A stretch of DNA of 64,000 bases from Ruegeria profundi (GTDB lineage Bacteria; Pseudomonadota; Alphaproteobacteria; Rhodobacterales; Rhodobacteraceae), in NCBI RefSeq assembly GCF_001507545.1, contig NZ_LQBP01000011.1, positions 1 through 64,000 of the forward strand. The letters run 5' to 3'. Every line of letters begins with the position of its first letter. Within the stretch, counting starts at the first letter, position 1. A program made the position numbers and the translations under genes. The notes beneath the pieces are model-generated. The model had not been told where the DNA came from, did not search any database, and worked only from the letters and a program-made list of their open reading frames with translations. Of this stretch, positions 20,841 to 29,686 are shown piece by piece.

Positions 20841-22878
20841 AACAACAAATATAACTGAAAATCTTGATGAGTCTCTCAACCGGCACTTTGCAGGAAAGGT
20901 CGTTCGAAAGGACCTAACTAAGCTCCTGAAAGAGGGTGCGAACGTCCCTGTCTATGTCCTTGAATATCTGCTCGGCCAGTATTGTGCATCTGATGATGAA
21001 GAGATCATTCAAGAAGGACTGAAGACGGTCAAAAAGGTTCTCGCAGAAAATTACGTCCGGCCAGATGAGGCCGAAAAGGTCAAGTCAAAGATTAAGGAGC
21101 GCGGAAGCTTCAAAGTCATAGACAAAGTCACCGTCCGGCTCAACGAACGGCGCGATACCTACGAGGCCCTGCTTTCGAACCTTGGCATTAAGGATGCCGA
21201 GGTTTCCGCAAACGATGTGAAACGCTATGAGAAGCTTCTTGTTGGCGGCATCTGGTCGATCATCACCGTTCATTACTATCACGAAGAAGGCCAAAAGGGC
21301 TCGCCCTTCACGATTGGTGATTTGAAGCCGATCCAGATGCCGAACATGGACATGGATGAGTTCTTCGAGGCAAGAAAAGCCTTTTCGGAAGATGAGTGGA
21401 TTAATGTCCTCCTGCGCTCAACCGGGATGGAACCAACCGTTCTCGATGAGCGTGTCCGCTGGCATCTCTTGGCTAGGATGATCCCCTTCGTCGAAAACAA
21501 CTACAATGTCTGTGAGCTTGGCCCGCGCGGCACAGGGAAGAGCCACATCTACAAGGAATGCAGCCCCAACAGCATCCTGATCTCAGGTGGTCAAACTACC
21601 GTTGCCAATCTTTTCTACAACATGAGCAGGCGGCAGGTCGGTTTGGTCGGCATGTGGGACATCGTCGCCTTCGACGAAGTTGCCGGTATATCCTTCAAGG
21701 ACAAAGATGGCGTGCAGATCATGAAGGATTACATGGCGTCCGGATCGTTTGCGCGCGGCCGCGACTCTATCCAAGCATCAGCCAGCATGGTCTTCGTCGG
21801 CAATATCAATCAGCCTGTCGATACACTTGTTAAAACCAGCCATCTTCTTGCGCCTTTTCCGGAAGCCATGATCGACTCGGCATTCTTTGACCGCTTCCAT
21901 GCATACATCCCTGGCTGGGAAGTACCGAAGATGCGGCCCGAGTTCTTCACCAACCGCTACGGACTCATCACCGACTATCTCGCTGAGTTTATGCGTGAGA
22001 TGCGCAAGCGCACCTTCGCCGACGCCATCGACAAACACTTCAAGCTCGGCAACAACCTCAACCAGCGGGACACCATCGCTGTTCGGCGCACGGTGTCAGG
22101 GTTCCTGAAGTTGCTCTATCCGCATGGTGATTATGATAAGGAGGCTGTTCAGCGTTGCCTCGAATACGCCCTGGAGCTTCGCCGCCGGGTGAAGGAGCAG
22201 CTCAAAAAGATCGGCGGTATGGAATTCTATGACGTCCACTTCTCGTACATCGATATTGATAGTCGTGAAGAGCATTTTGTGGCCGTCCCGGAGCAAGGCG
22301 GCGGAAGCCTAATACCTGAAGGTCCGCTTAAGCCGGGCGTATTGCACACCATCGCCACCGGCAGCTCGGGACATCTCGGCCTGTATCGACTTGAGACGCA
22401 AACAACTGCTGGAAACGGCAAGCTCACGACTTCAGGTCTTGGCTCAAACGCTGCAGCCAAGGAGGCACTTCGCGTCGCATTCGACTATTTCAAGGCCAAC
22501 ATTTCGCGCGTCAGCGGGAGTACGAAGGCCGGTGAACATGACTTCCATGTTCACTCGGTCGAGCTTCAAAATACGGGGCCTACCAAAACGATGACGCTCA
22601 GCGGCTTCATCGCATTCTGCTCGGGCGTAATGCAAAAGCCACTTCAAGGACAGCTCGTTGTTCTTGGCGACATGAGCTTGGGAGGGAGCATCGTTCCTGT
22701 TGAAAATCTCGCTGAATGTCTGCAAGTCGCGTTCGATAGCGGTGCCAAGCGTATTTTGCTGCCCATGGCCAGTGTCGGAGACATCCCGACGATACCGGGG
22801 GAACTCTTCGCGAAGTTTCAGACGTCGTTCTACAGCGATCCAGTCGATGCAGCTTTCAAGGCCCTTGGAGTGGAATAA
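20830..22878 (+). CDS. brxL: BREX Lon-like ATPase BrxL
   Basis: 682 residues from ATG 20830, inside the end of pglZ. The AAA+ Walker A is GPRGTGKS (231-238), followed by the SGGQTTVANLF segment typical of BrxL. A Walker B-like VAFDEVAGI lies about 50 residues on. The C-terminal domain is Lon-like (GDMSLGGSIVPVENLAE, then a GAKRILLPMAS strand). BrxL closes the type 1 operon in the canonical order; structural work on relatives shows a DNA-binding hexameric ring. Intact over its full usual length. Confidence 0.93.
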   Translation: MTSETTNITENLDESLNRHFAGKVVRKDLTKLLKEGANVPVYVLEYLLGQYCASDDEEIIQEGLKTVKKVLAENYVRPDEAEKVKSKIKERGSFKVIDKVTVRLNERRDTYEALLSNLGIKDAEVSANDVKRYEKLLVGGIWSIITVHYYHEEGQKGSPFTIGDLKPIQMPNMDMDEFFEARKAFSEDEWINVLLRSTGMEPTVLDERVRWHLLARMIPFVENNYNVCELGPRGTGKSHIYKECSPNSILISGGQTTVANLFYNMSRRQVGLVGMWDIVAFDEVAGISFKDKDGVQIMKDYMASGSFARGRDSIQASASMVFVGNINQPVDTLVKTSHLLAPFPEAMIDSAFFDRFHAYIPGWEVPKMRPEFFTNRYGLITDYLAEFMREMRKRTFADAIDKHFKLGNNLNQRDTIAVRRTVSGFLKLLYPHGDYDKEAVQRCLEYALELRRRVKEQLKKIGGMEFYDVHFSYIDIDSREEHFVAVPEQGGGSLIPEGPLKPGVLHTIATGSSGHLGLYRLETQTTAGNGKLTTSGLGSNAAAKEALRVAFDYFKANISRVSGSTKAGEHDFHVHSVELQNTGPTKTMTLSGFIAFCSGVMQKPLQGQLVVLGDMSLGGSIVPVENLAECLQVAFDSGAKRILLPMASVGDIPTIPGELFAKFQTSFYSDPVDAAFKALGVE

Positions 22879-22977
22879 ATGATCGCCACCTTGAGCAAAG
22901 TGCAAAGATTAGAACTACGCAGCCGAATTCACAGCCAGTGGCGTAGGCCAAACCCGCAAAGGAAGAGGTGAGAATAA

Positions 22978-23598
22978 GTGCAAGCCTTCAGCATCATTGT
23001 CTCGTTCTTGGGGATATTGCTTGCATTTATAAGCATAGCTCTGACCTACATAACTTTTTTTGCACCTGGAATAACTGCTCAAATTGCGCTCAAAGATCGG
23101 AAGAGGTGGTCCGAGGTTACTCGGCCTCAATCTGGTCGCAAACTCTTTCGACATCAAATTTTTTCAGGTTTCACTATTGAAATTGATATCGAAAATTCTG
23201 TGGTGGAAGATTTTTTTGAACCTTGGATGGGCGCTCTTTACAGACCGGACCCGTCGGCGACTTCATATTATGTAACTATGAATTTCAATGGATTGCCTAT
23301 CATGAATGAGTTATTTGTTGCATACGATGGTGGGCGAAATTTCATCCCTGCGCCGAAATTTGCTACGCGCTCAAACAGGACTTACTTGCATTTTGACCAC
23401 ATTCAGAGGCTGTTGGCGCAAGTTGTAGGTTACGTCCATATTGAAGACTCCGTCGAACAAGTGATCGAAAAGATCCTGAAATCAAAATATAATCCGGTAC
23501 TTAGTGATTTGGATATAACTGATGAATCTCTCAGCATAGAAGAGCTTGATAGAAAAATTGACGAATTCAAGAGCCGCTCCGAATTATTGAAACGGTAG
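22978..23598 (+). CDS. AT-rich membrane-anchored hypothetical protein after brxL
   Basis: 206 residues with a GTG start at 22978 behind GGAAGAGG. One strong membrane helix at the N-terminus (IIVSFLGILLAFISIALTYI) is followed by a basic linker, a beta-rich domain and an acidic C-terminal helix pair. Base composition is far lower in G/C than the BREX genes (17 of 60 at 23161-23220), so it arrived separately. It lies 99 bp after brxL on the same strand and may be an accessory defence gene. No family recognised. Confidence 0.65.
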   Translation: MQAFSIIVSFLGILLAFISIALTYITFFAPGITAQIALKDRKRWSEVTRPQSGRKLFRHQIFSGFTIEIDIENSVVEDFFEPWMGALYRPDPSATSYYVTMNFNGLPIMNELFVAYDGGRNFIPAPKFATRSNRTYLHFDHIQRLLAQVVGYVHIEDSVEQVIEKILKSKYNPVLSDLDITDESLSIEELDRKIDEFKSRSELLKR

Positions 23599-23951
23599 TC
23601 TCTCTTGACAAGATGTTGTACGCGCTCCCTTGCGGGCCGGGCTGTCGTGAACCGAGCCTGTAGTCTCGGCCAGAGGCGTCCATCCCTTGCGCGATTATCG
23701 CCAGCCGTGACGGGCTGATACTTCTTTCTTTTGTTGGGGCCTTGCAGGCCCGTCCTCCGTCAAGACCAAGCCCTTCCGCATGTGCTCTCGGGCGAAAGCC
23801 ATGGCCGTGGCTCGCACCCTTCGCTGCGCTTCAGAGGTTCTGCGCCCGCACCATCCCCATTGCTTTCGGTCTGGACGGCCGTCCCCCCGCTCATTGGCGC
23901 GGGCCTAGTCCGGTTGCATGCGCAACCGACTATCCAAGAAAGGAAAAGCCA
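23599..23951. other. 353-bp intergenic leader before ardC, with a GGGCCT hairpin
   Basis: No gene seen. GGGCCT (23737-23742) pairs with AGGCCC (23746-23751) around three bases. The stretch is GC-rich at its right side and holds the start region for the ArdC-like gene, whose ribosome site AAGAAAGGAAAAG is at 23936-23948. Confidence 0.4.
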
Positions 23952-24860
23952 ATGAAAAAAGACATTTATAAGAACGTAACCGACAAGATCATTGCCGATC
24001 TGGAGCAAGGCGAGCTGACATGGCTAAAGCCGTGGAGTGCTGGCAACCTCGAAGGCAAGATCACCAAGCCGCTACGGCATAACGGCATGCCCTATAACGG
24101 CATCAATATTCTGATGCTGTGGGGTGCGAGTGTCGAAGCTGGCTATCTATCCCCGTACTGGATGACCTATCGCCAAGCAAAAGAACTTGGGGCGCACGTC
24201 AAAAAGGGCGAGCGCGGCAATCTGGTTGTCTATGCCAACACCATCACAAAAACCGAAGAGCAGGACGATGGATCAGAGGAAGAGCGGAAAATCCCTTTCA
24301 TGAAGGGGTACAGCGTCTTCAATGTCGAGCAGATCGAAGGGCTGCCCGAGCACTACTATTCAAAACCGGAAGCCGTGATCGATCCCGCCCTGCGGATCGA
24401 CCATGCAGAAGAGTTCTTCGGGAACACAAAAGCCGATATCCGCCATGGCGGAAACTCTGCCCACTACAGCGGTGGCAGCGATCATGTGCAGATGCCAGCC
24501 TTTGAAACCTTCCGAAGCCCCGAAAGCTACTATGCGACCTTGGCGCATGAACTCACCCACTGGACGAAGCACAAGAGCCGCCTTGATCGTGATTTTGGCC
24601 GCAAGAGATGGGGCGATGAAGGTTATGCCAAGGAAGAACTTGTTGCCGAACTTGGCGCGGCTTTCCTTTGCGCCGATCTGGAACTGACGCCCGAGGCCGG
24701 AACCGATCACGCCGCCTATATTCAAAGCTGGCTCAAAGTCTTGAAAGAAGACAAGCGGGCGATCTTCTCAGCTGCTGCTCATGCGCAGCGCGCCGCAGAT
24801 TTTCTGCACGGACTTCAGCCGATGATCGAAGAAGACAACAAAGAAGGAGTCGCCGCGTAA
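23952..24860 (+). CDS. ArdC-like antirestriction protein (ssDNA-binding plus zincin metallopeptidase)
   Basis: 302 residues from ATG 23952 (MKKDIYKNVTDKIIADL) behind AAGGAAAAG; the frame is open further upstream but that part is not protein-like. The N-terminal domain (about 1-130) matches the single-strand DNA-binding part of ArdC/TraC-type proteins (GELTWLKPW, NGMPYNGINILMLW). The C-terminal metallopeptidase motif HELTH is at 199-203. Such proteins travel on conjugative elements and protect entering DNA from restriction. On this island it might also protect the element from other hosts' BREX-like or restriction systems. Confidence 0.85.
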   Translation: MKKDIYKNVTDKIIADLEQGELTWLKPWSAGNLEGKITKPLRHNGMPYNGINILMLWGASVEAGYLSPYWMTYRQAKELGAHVKKGERGNLVVYANTITKTEEQDDGSEEERKIPFMKGYSVFNVEQIEGLPEHYYSKPEAVIDPALRIDHAEEFFGNTKADIRHGGNSAHYSGGSDHVQMPAFETFRSPESYYATLAHELTHWTKHKSRLDRDFGRKRWGDEGYAKEELVAELGAAFLCADLELTPEAGTDHAAYIQSWLKVLKEDKRAIFSAAAHAQRAADFLHGLQPMIEEDNKEGVAA

Positions 24861-24984
24861 GGCGGCTCCACCCCATTGAGAAATTTTGGCTGGCCTAGCG
24901 GCCAGCCGATAGACGCTTACGGGGCATTAGTTGGCTGGAATATATTCTTATTGAAAAACAATTGCTTAAATGATCTCTTAAGTC

Positions 24985-25248
24985 ATGCGAAATAGTAAAC
25001 AGAAGACAGTGTCACCTGACTTTCAGGATAATATAAGGGGTTTAGTCGCGGGCGCCCCGGCAGCTTCAGTTGTGTGCTATGGCTTTAACGCAGTTGCAAA
25101 CAGTGTAATGTCTAACGACACTCTATCTATTTGTTTTGGCATTGCTGCGGGTGCAATATCAGGTCTCTGGGTTTTCCAGAACCACAGATTTGGCTCTGCC
25201 TACCTCAGACATGAAGAGCAGCAAACGTCCAATCCTAATCCACAATAA
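24985..25248 (+). CDS. small hypothetical protein with hydrophobic helices
   Basis: 87 residues from ATG 24985 with no clear ribosome site. Two moderately hydrophobic stretches (about 18-40 and 48-64: GLVAGAPAASVVCYGFNAVA and SICFGIAAGAISGLWVF) flank a short polar turn, then a hydrophilic tail. It could be a small membrane protein. Composition is AT-rich. No relatives recognised. Confidence 0.45.
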   Translation: MRNSKQKTVSPDFQDNIRGLVAGAPAASVVCYGFNAVANSVMSNDTLSICFGIAAGAISGLWVFQNHRFGSAYLRHEEQQTSNPNPQ

Positions 25249-25311
25249 GAAGAAAGTGCTTAGATTTCTCTCTGGGCCGACCAAAGATAGGTATAGGGAG
25301 AAGCTTCTTGT

Positions 25312-25482
25312 TTGTTAAAGGCCAAAGCAAAGCATCCGGGCAGCGGAAAGACTTGGGATCGCATTAAGGATACAGCCGAGTGCTTATCCAAGAAAACTGG
25401 TATGAGCGTTGCTCAGATCAAAAAGGCTCTGAAAGAATGCCTTACCTTTGGCTTGATCCTTGGTGGTGGCTCGGGTCCATAG
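25312..25482 (+). CDS. possible 56-aa basic small protein (TTG start)
   Basis: TTG 25312 follows AGGGAG (25296-25301). The frame reads KAKHPGSGKTWDRIKD, then KKTGMSVAQIKKALKECL and a Gly-rich end. The helix pattern GMSVAQIKKALKE is protein-like and could be part of an HTH. The gene is too short and its start too weak for more than a suggestion. Confidence 0.35.
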   Translation: MLKAKAKHPGSGKTWDRIKDTAECLSKKTGMSVAQIKKALKECLTFGLILGGGSGP

Positions 25483-25495
25483 AATCCGGTTAGCC

Positions 25496-25714
25496 TTATG
25501 GCGCGTTTGGCGAATCCAATCGGTCTGCCAACCACTTCTGTCCGACGCCGACAGTTGCATATATGGCGGGTGCACTTAAGCACGCCACGGCAAGGGGTGC
25601 ACTAAACGGCAGTGTGACAGCCGCTCCAACAAATGCTGTGGCAAGAAAGCTTTTCGATCCAGCCATCTCAAGGCAATGGTCTCCGGCTCTATTAAATCGT
25701 TCTGAAATACTCAT
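25496..25714 (-). CDS. small membrane protein, 72 aa
   Basis: ATG 25714 (MSISERFNRAGDHCLEM) behind AAGGAG. A single long hydrophobic stretch (about 23-52) shows AVTLPFSAPLAVACLSAPAI, then a polar tail. Function unknown; it lies in the small-gene string typical of plasmid accessory regions. Confidence 0.5.
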   Translation of the reverse strand: MSISERFNRAGDHCLEMAGSKSFLATAFVGAAVTLPFSAPLAVACLSAPAIYATVGVGQKWLADRLDSPNAP

Positions 25715-25855
25715 TAAAAACTCCTTGTTCAAAAGCAAATTAGCAAGCGAAGGCATTTAGGTCAATAATGCTGACTTATATCTGTTTCCGCTTGGTTTGG
25801 GTTCTCTGACCTGCTTTGAAAACTGCGGCCAGCCTGATGGCTGACCGCTGCTCGG

Positions 25856-26035
25856 TTAGAGACTTGGCGACCGAGTTGCCAGTTCATCTTCGATATTGCG
25901 CATCGATTGGAATGCGTTGCGGCGTTGTTCAGAGCCGCGCGGGGCGGCTGCAAAGGCGTTGAATGCTGCCTTAAGTAGGCCGTGCAATTCTGCCGTGCTG
26001 CGGGATGCCGCTTCAAAACGTGAGACGAGTTTCAT
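25856..26035 (-). CDS. small helical protein, 59 aa
   Basis: ATG 26035 (MKLVSRFEAASRSTAEL) has an almost ideal ribosome site, AAAGGAGGATGAG. The product is an amphipathic helical protein (LLKAAFNAFAAAPRGSEQRRNAFQSMRNIEDEL) of a kind often encoded on alphaproteobacterial plasmids. The good ribosome site argues it is expressed. No function known. Confidence 0.6.
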   Translation of the reverse strand: MKLVSRFEAASRSTAELHGLLKAAFNAFAAAPRGSEQRRNAFQSMRNIEDELATRSPSL

Positions 26036-26568
26036 CTCATCCTCCTTTTTCTTCAAGGAGGCCCCGAACCGTTCAGGGCCTTTCGGCCCTCGCACACACC
26101 ATCATTGGCCCAGTGAAGGCGCTGATGGTTCGGCGGTCGCTCTCGCTAAGAAATCGGGGATCAGAGGCGAAACGTTTCGTAGCGGTTTGATGTGTCTCTT
26201 TCGCTGATCGGCAGGATTAGGTGGCCTGGATCAGGCAGTTTGAAATCAGCCATTGCGTACCCGCCTGGCCTTAACAGTGCGGCGACGTGTTCTATCCAAA
26301 AGATGTCTCGAAGTTGGCTGGGGATGCGGTGTCCAGAAACATAACAATGTCGGTTGGCCTTGGCTGGCACAGTTTTCTAATCCGTGTCCATCGATCTTCT
26401 TTGCTTGGGATGGCTTGCAACCAGAGCCCATGAATCCCTGGCCGAAGGCGGCTCATCCATCAACATCCTGCCCGCTCCAAGTATCCGTGTTGGATATGAC
26501 AGCTGTGCCTTTGCCTCCGGCGCGTCGGGAGGGCGTTAGCAAGCCAACCCAAACAAAGGAGAAAAGAC
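26036..26568. other. 533-bp stretch without a convincing gene
   Basis: A perfect hairpin AGGGCC-TTTC-GGCCCT lies at 26075-26090, upstream of the leftward small gene. A minus-strand frame at 26161-26370 shows a hint of protein (FWIEHVAALLRPGGYAMADF) but has no good start and may be a gene remnant. The right end contains the leader and ribosome site (AAAGGAGAAAAG) of the next gene. Confidence 0.4.
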
Positions 26569-26805
26569 ATGGCACGCGAAAACACACACAACCAACCAAG
26601 CCTGAATGCGCCCGACTATCTGGCTTGGCACGTCACCCAGAAAGGCGAGAAATCGTTCTGGAACAAAGTCGGCGCGGCATGGACGCACAAAGACGGGCGG
26701 GGCTACACCCTTCAGCTGGAAACCTGCCCGATCAATGGCCGCATCGTCCTACGCCTTCCGCTGGAAGATGCCCCTGAAGTTGCAAACGAAGCGGGGCGCT
26801 CATGA
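26569..26805 (+). CDS. conserved small plasmid-type protein, 78 aa
   Basis: ATG 26569 behind AAAGGAGAAAAG. The sequence around APDYLAWHVTQKGEKSFWNKVGAAW matches a small protein I associate with alphaproteobacterial plasmids and islands; its role is not known. It contains several Trp residues and a beta-rich second half (TLQLETCPINGRIVLRLP). It overlaps the next gene by 4 bp (ATGA), so the two are translated together. Confidence 0.7.
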   Translation: MARENTHNQPSLNAPDYLAWHVTQKGEKSFWNKVGAAWTHKDGRGYTLQLETCPINGRIVLRLPLEDAPEVANEAGRS

Positions 26806-27254
26806 GCGCCCCCAATTGCTCCAAGACCTTTCTCGTCGATCCGGCTCGACTTAGCTCTGGCCGGTGGTGTCATGAGCGGGATCGTCAGATTGGAGAAGGC
26901 GATATCGCCGCCTCCTACAGCGCAGACAAGATCGCTCTGGAAGGCCGTGTCCGATCACCCTTCAAGTGGCAGAAAGTCCTTTGGGTATCTGTTGGATCAG
27001 CATGGCCGCATGACAAGCAAGGTGTTCAGGCCTATCGCCTTCTGCCCACGCGCTTCTTCGATGGTACGCCCATTAGCTACCACGAGAATACGATGCTCGG
27101 CGACGAAGCTAGAACCAGACCCGAGGGATTCTACCACGGCATGTCCGTACACTACGGCAAGCAGCCTCACGTTCTGGTCGGTCCGAAGGCAATCTTTCTG
27201 CCATCCAAAGAAGCCGAAGAGCCGAAGCAAATCGATCTTCTGGACCTTCTTTAA
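26802..27254 (+). CDS. hypothetical protein, 150 aa
   Basis: Starts at ATG 26802 within the previous gene's stop. The product is soluble, with a basic middle (FKWQKVLWVSVGSAWPHDKQ) and an acidic end (KEAEEPKQIDLLDLL). Aromatic residues are frequent. A hairpin at 27262-27282 follows the stop. Family not recognised; the operon link to the previous small protein is clear. Confidence 0.6.
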   Translation: MSAPNCSKTFLVDPARLSSGRWCHERDRQIGEGDIAASYSADKIALEGRVRSPFKWQKVLWVSVGSAWPHDKQGVQAYRLLPTRFFDGTPISYHENTMLGDEARTRPEGFYHGMSVHYGKQPHVLVGPKAIFLPSKEAEEPKQIDLLDLL

Positions 27255-27261
27255 AGATCAA

Positions 27262-27282
27262 CGCCGCCCTTTCGGGGCGGCG
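27262..27282. terminator. terminator-like hairpin between convergent genes
   Basis: CGCCGCCC (27262-27269) pairs with GGGCGGCG (27275-27282) around a short loop, 7 bp after one stop codon and 10 bp before the stop of the opposing gene. No clear T-run follows. Confidence 0.55.
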
Positions 27283-27292
27283 CAAATCTCAC

Positions 27293-28069
27293 TTAGAACT
27301 CAAACTCGATGCGAATGGGGATTGATGTCTCGGTCGGTTTTTCATTCTCGCCCTCCTGACAAAACATTTGACCGATGTCGCGAGCGGCCATGTCAAACTG
27401 TTTGCCTCGGAACGAACGGTAGGCCGATGCAAGCAGCTCGTAGCTTTCCGTCTCACCATCCACTTCGAAGTCGAAATAGTCAGTGATGGTGCATGTGCCA
27501 GAAGAGCAAGTCAGAGTGAATGTGCCAACGGAGCGTGCGAAATCGGTGGCGATTGCTTCTGTGGTCAGAGAGCGTCCCTTAAAATCTGGTCTGTCATCGT
27601 CAAGAGGTTCGTTGCCTGAGTTAAAGTTCAGGTAAATGTCGCGATCCAAAGTGTTCAGGATCAGCCTGCCGTTCTCTGCGTTTGCAATGCTTCGCGCTTC
27701 AGATGCTCTGGGTTCCAGCTCGCGGCGAATTTGATCGATCTTGTCTCTAAAGAACATGCGCGCTCTTCTCATCTCATCGTGTTGTTCGATGTCCGTTAGC
27801 CGCGTGACATCCGAACGTATCAACTCCGAGACGACTTCAAGATGTTGATCGGAAATCAGATCGAGATCGGTTTCATCAAAGACGCTGGTATCCTGAGTAA
27901 TGCATCTCCGCATCAACTCCGTACTAAGGCGCGGGCCGTGGGCGTAATCCATCACGCCCAGATACGCCTGCAACGCCAGTCCTGTCATTGCCCGAACCGG
28001 GTCTTCATGCAGAACTGAGAAAGCGGCTACACCAAAACAACCAGACAAAACTACGTTCTTTACTCTCAA
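27293..28069 (-). CDS. putative lipoprotein, 258 aa
   Basis: The N-terminus MRVKNVVLSGCFGVAAFS has a lipobox-like LSGC with Cys11, although the hydrophobic part is short. The rest is a charged helical domain (about 50-140: DLDLISDQHLEVVSELIRSD and a run of Arg/Glu) followed by a beta domain with a close Cys pair (TLTCSSGTCTITDYFDF). The gene is preceded by AT-rich sequence with the divergent hairpin-like AATTTCCTCATCAAAAAGGAAATGAG. Function unknown. Confidence 0.55.
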   Translation of the reverse strand: MRVKNVVLSGCFGVAAFSVLHEDPVRAMTGLALQAYLGVMDYAHGPRLSTELMRRCITQDTSVFDETDLDLISDQHLEVVSELIRSDVTRLTDIEQHDEMRRARMFFRDKIDQIRRELEPRASEARSIANAENGRLILNTLDRDIYLNFNSGNEPLDDDRPDFKGRSLTTEAIATDFARSVGTFTLTCSSGTCTITDYFDFEVDGETESYELLASAYRSFRGKQFDMAARDIGQMFCQEGENEKPTETSIPIRIEFEF

Positions 28070-28141
28070 ATTTCCTCATCAAAAAGGAAATGAGAATACA
28101 TGAAAACGCGATATTATGCAAAGTTTTCATATTGTTAGATA

Positions 28142-28360
28142 TTATTCCGGCTGATGGTCATCTTCATCGTACCAATCATCGCGTTTGGCTGATGGTTTGA
28201 ACTCCGGCACCAAGATGTCCGGCTTTTGACGAAAGCGTGCGTGGGTGAGCCGGATGGCGAGGCGCACCGTATCCTCGGCCTTCAGCCGAAAATGCTGGCG
28301 CAAATCATCCAGTTGGCTGGCATGCACCTCGTCTAGGTTGAGCATTAACGTATGTCGCAT
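28142..28360 (-). CDS. small protein downstream of the relaxase, possible RHH fold
   Basis: 72 residues starting MRHTLMLNLDEVHASQLDDLRQHFRLKAEDTVRLAIRL. The strand-helix-helix pattern fits ribbon-helix-helix proteins. The C-terminal tail is very acidic (DDWYDEDDHQPE). It begins 21 bp after the relaxase stop on the same strand, so it likely belongs to the mobilization operon, perhaps as a regulator or relaxosome accessory. Confidence 0.6.
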   Translation of the reverse strand: MRHTLMLNLDEVHASQLDDLRQHFRLKAEDTVRLAIRLTHARFRQKPDILVPEFKPSAKRDDWYDEDDHQPE

Positions 28361-28381
28361 GAGTTTACTCCTTTCACTGGG

Positions 28382-29686
28382 TTATCGATTGAAATCAGGG
28401 CCGCGATCACGGGATTTCTCGCGGTCTTTCTGACGCTTTTCGTCTCGCGCCTTGGATTTGAGGTCTTCTGGAACGCGTCCTAGGGCGATTGCTTTGGCGA
28501 TATCGGCCGCCAGTCCGAACAAGGTTTTCCTCTGATGCTGGCGCACCAAAGCGACCCTTTTCTGTAGATTTTGACGCTCGACAATCTGCTGGCGGATCAG
28601 CGCTTGCTTCTCAGCCAGATCACGGGATCGAGCCTTCTTTATCTCGGCTTCGTTGATCTGACGAAGCTTGCGGTTCTTACCTGTAATCCAGCCCCATAGG
28701 CCGCGCATACCTTTGGGCATGCGTGCGGCTCGCGCTTTTTCTTCCGACAGCCAGCGTTTCTCTTGGCGACGACGCAGACTTTCACGTTCACTACGTTGCC
28801 GCTGGACAGCTTGTTCGCTTTGGAACGTGATCGACAGCCGCATCTTCCTGGCTTGTGATTCAGCTTCCTTCGCCCATTCCATGATTTTCGGTGTGAGCTG
28901 CGCACTGATGAGCGTCTTTGTTTCCTGGACGGTGAAAAGCTCCTGCCTATCGCCCAGACGTGCGGCCAGCTCTTTCTTCTTTTCACCGATGGCTCGAGAC
29001 AGCGAATAGACTTCGCCGCGCCAATCCACTGCGACGTAGCCTCGCTTGTCTCCTTGCGCGAGCCAGAAACCCTTCTCTTGTAGAGCGGCTTCGAAACCTG
29101 AGCGTGAGTCGGATACGTTCCAACACTCTCTGAGCAGTGCCTTCGTCTCCTTTGGATCAAGGCCGGTGCGCTTAGCTTGTTGCCATTCCATGAATGAGAA
29201 TTTCAGCGGATCGCGCTTGCGGCGATCCTGAAGGCCTTCTGGCAGAGGCCATCCATTTTCGAGGAAGAGCTGTTTGGAGATGTCGGTCAGGTGGCGTTTG
29301 TAGAAGGGAAACTTGATCGCCTTCATCTCGTCCGCGTCGATCCTCGACCAGACGGCATGCGCATGGCGACGGCCTTCCTTCTCATGGAAGACAATTGCTC
29401 TTGGTTGGCCTTCAAGACCTAAAGCGGCTTCAAGGCGGGCTATCGCTTTTTCGAAGGTTTGGACGGGCACGTCCGCGTAGTCGGGCGGATTCAAGCTCAC
29501 TGAGAACAGATGATTGATGCACTTCGTTCCCATCGAGATCGCTTCTGCTTCTAGAAGTGCGCCGCGCAGATCATCTGCGACGAACCCCCGCAAATCGTGC
29601 AGTTCGACATGATCATTGTCCCTAGTGTTTAGCAGGTGACGGGCGAGTTCCTGTGCGCTGCCGCGTTGATTTGCGTTCAATATCAT
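28382..29686 (-). CDS. relaxase / mobilization nuclease
   Basis: 434 residues. The HUH-like metal motif is RRHAHAVWSRID (about 105-116), preceded by the family's opening MILNANQRGSAQELARHLLN and HVELHDLRGF. The C-terminal half is a long basic coiled region (KKKELAARL, QSEQAVQRQRSE, RRRQEKRW). It would nick the island at oriT and lead the strand out. The first Tyr of the protein is Tyr70, so the usual N-terminal Tyr nucleophile is absent; His17, His26 or His30 are alternatives. It overlaps mobC by 4 bp and precedes a small gene. Confidence 0.85.
   Translation of the reverse strand: MILNANQRGSAQELARHLLNTRDNDHVELHDLRGFVADDLRGALLEAEAISMGTKCINHLFSVSLNPPDYADVPVQTFEKAIARLEAALGLEGQPRAIVFHEKEGRRHAHAVWSRIDADEMKAIKFPFYKRHLTDISKQLFLENGWPLPEGLQDRRKRDPLKFSFMEWQQAKRTGLDPKETKALLRECWNVSDSRSGFEAALQEKGFWLAQGDKRGYVAVDWRGEVYSLSRAIGEKKKELAARLGDRQELFTVQETKTLISAQLTPKIMEWAKEAESQARKMRLSITFQSEQAVQRQRSERESLRRRQEKRWLSEEKARAARMPKGMRGLWGWITGKNRKLRQINEAEIKKARSRDLAEKQALIRQQIVERQNLQKRVALVRQHQRKTLFGLAADIAKAIALGRVPEDLKSKARDEKRQKDREKSRDRGPDFNR

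Noticed and set aside
26161-26370. 69-residue minus-strand gene
   Set aside because: No ribosome site and no family; possibly a remnant, so left within the intergenic entry.
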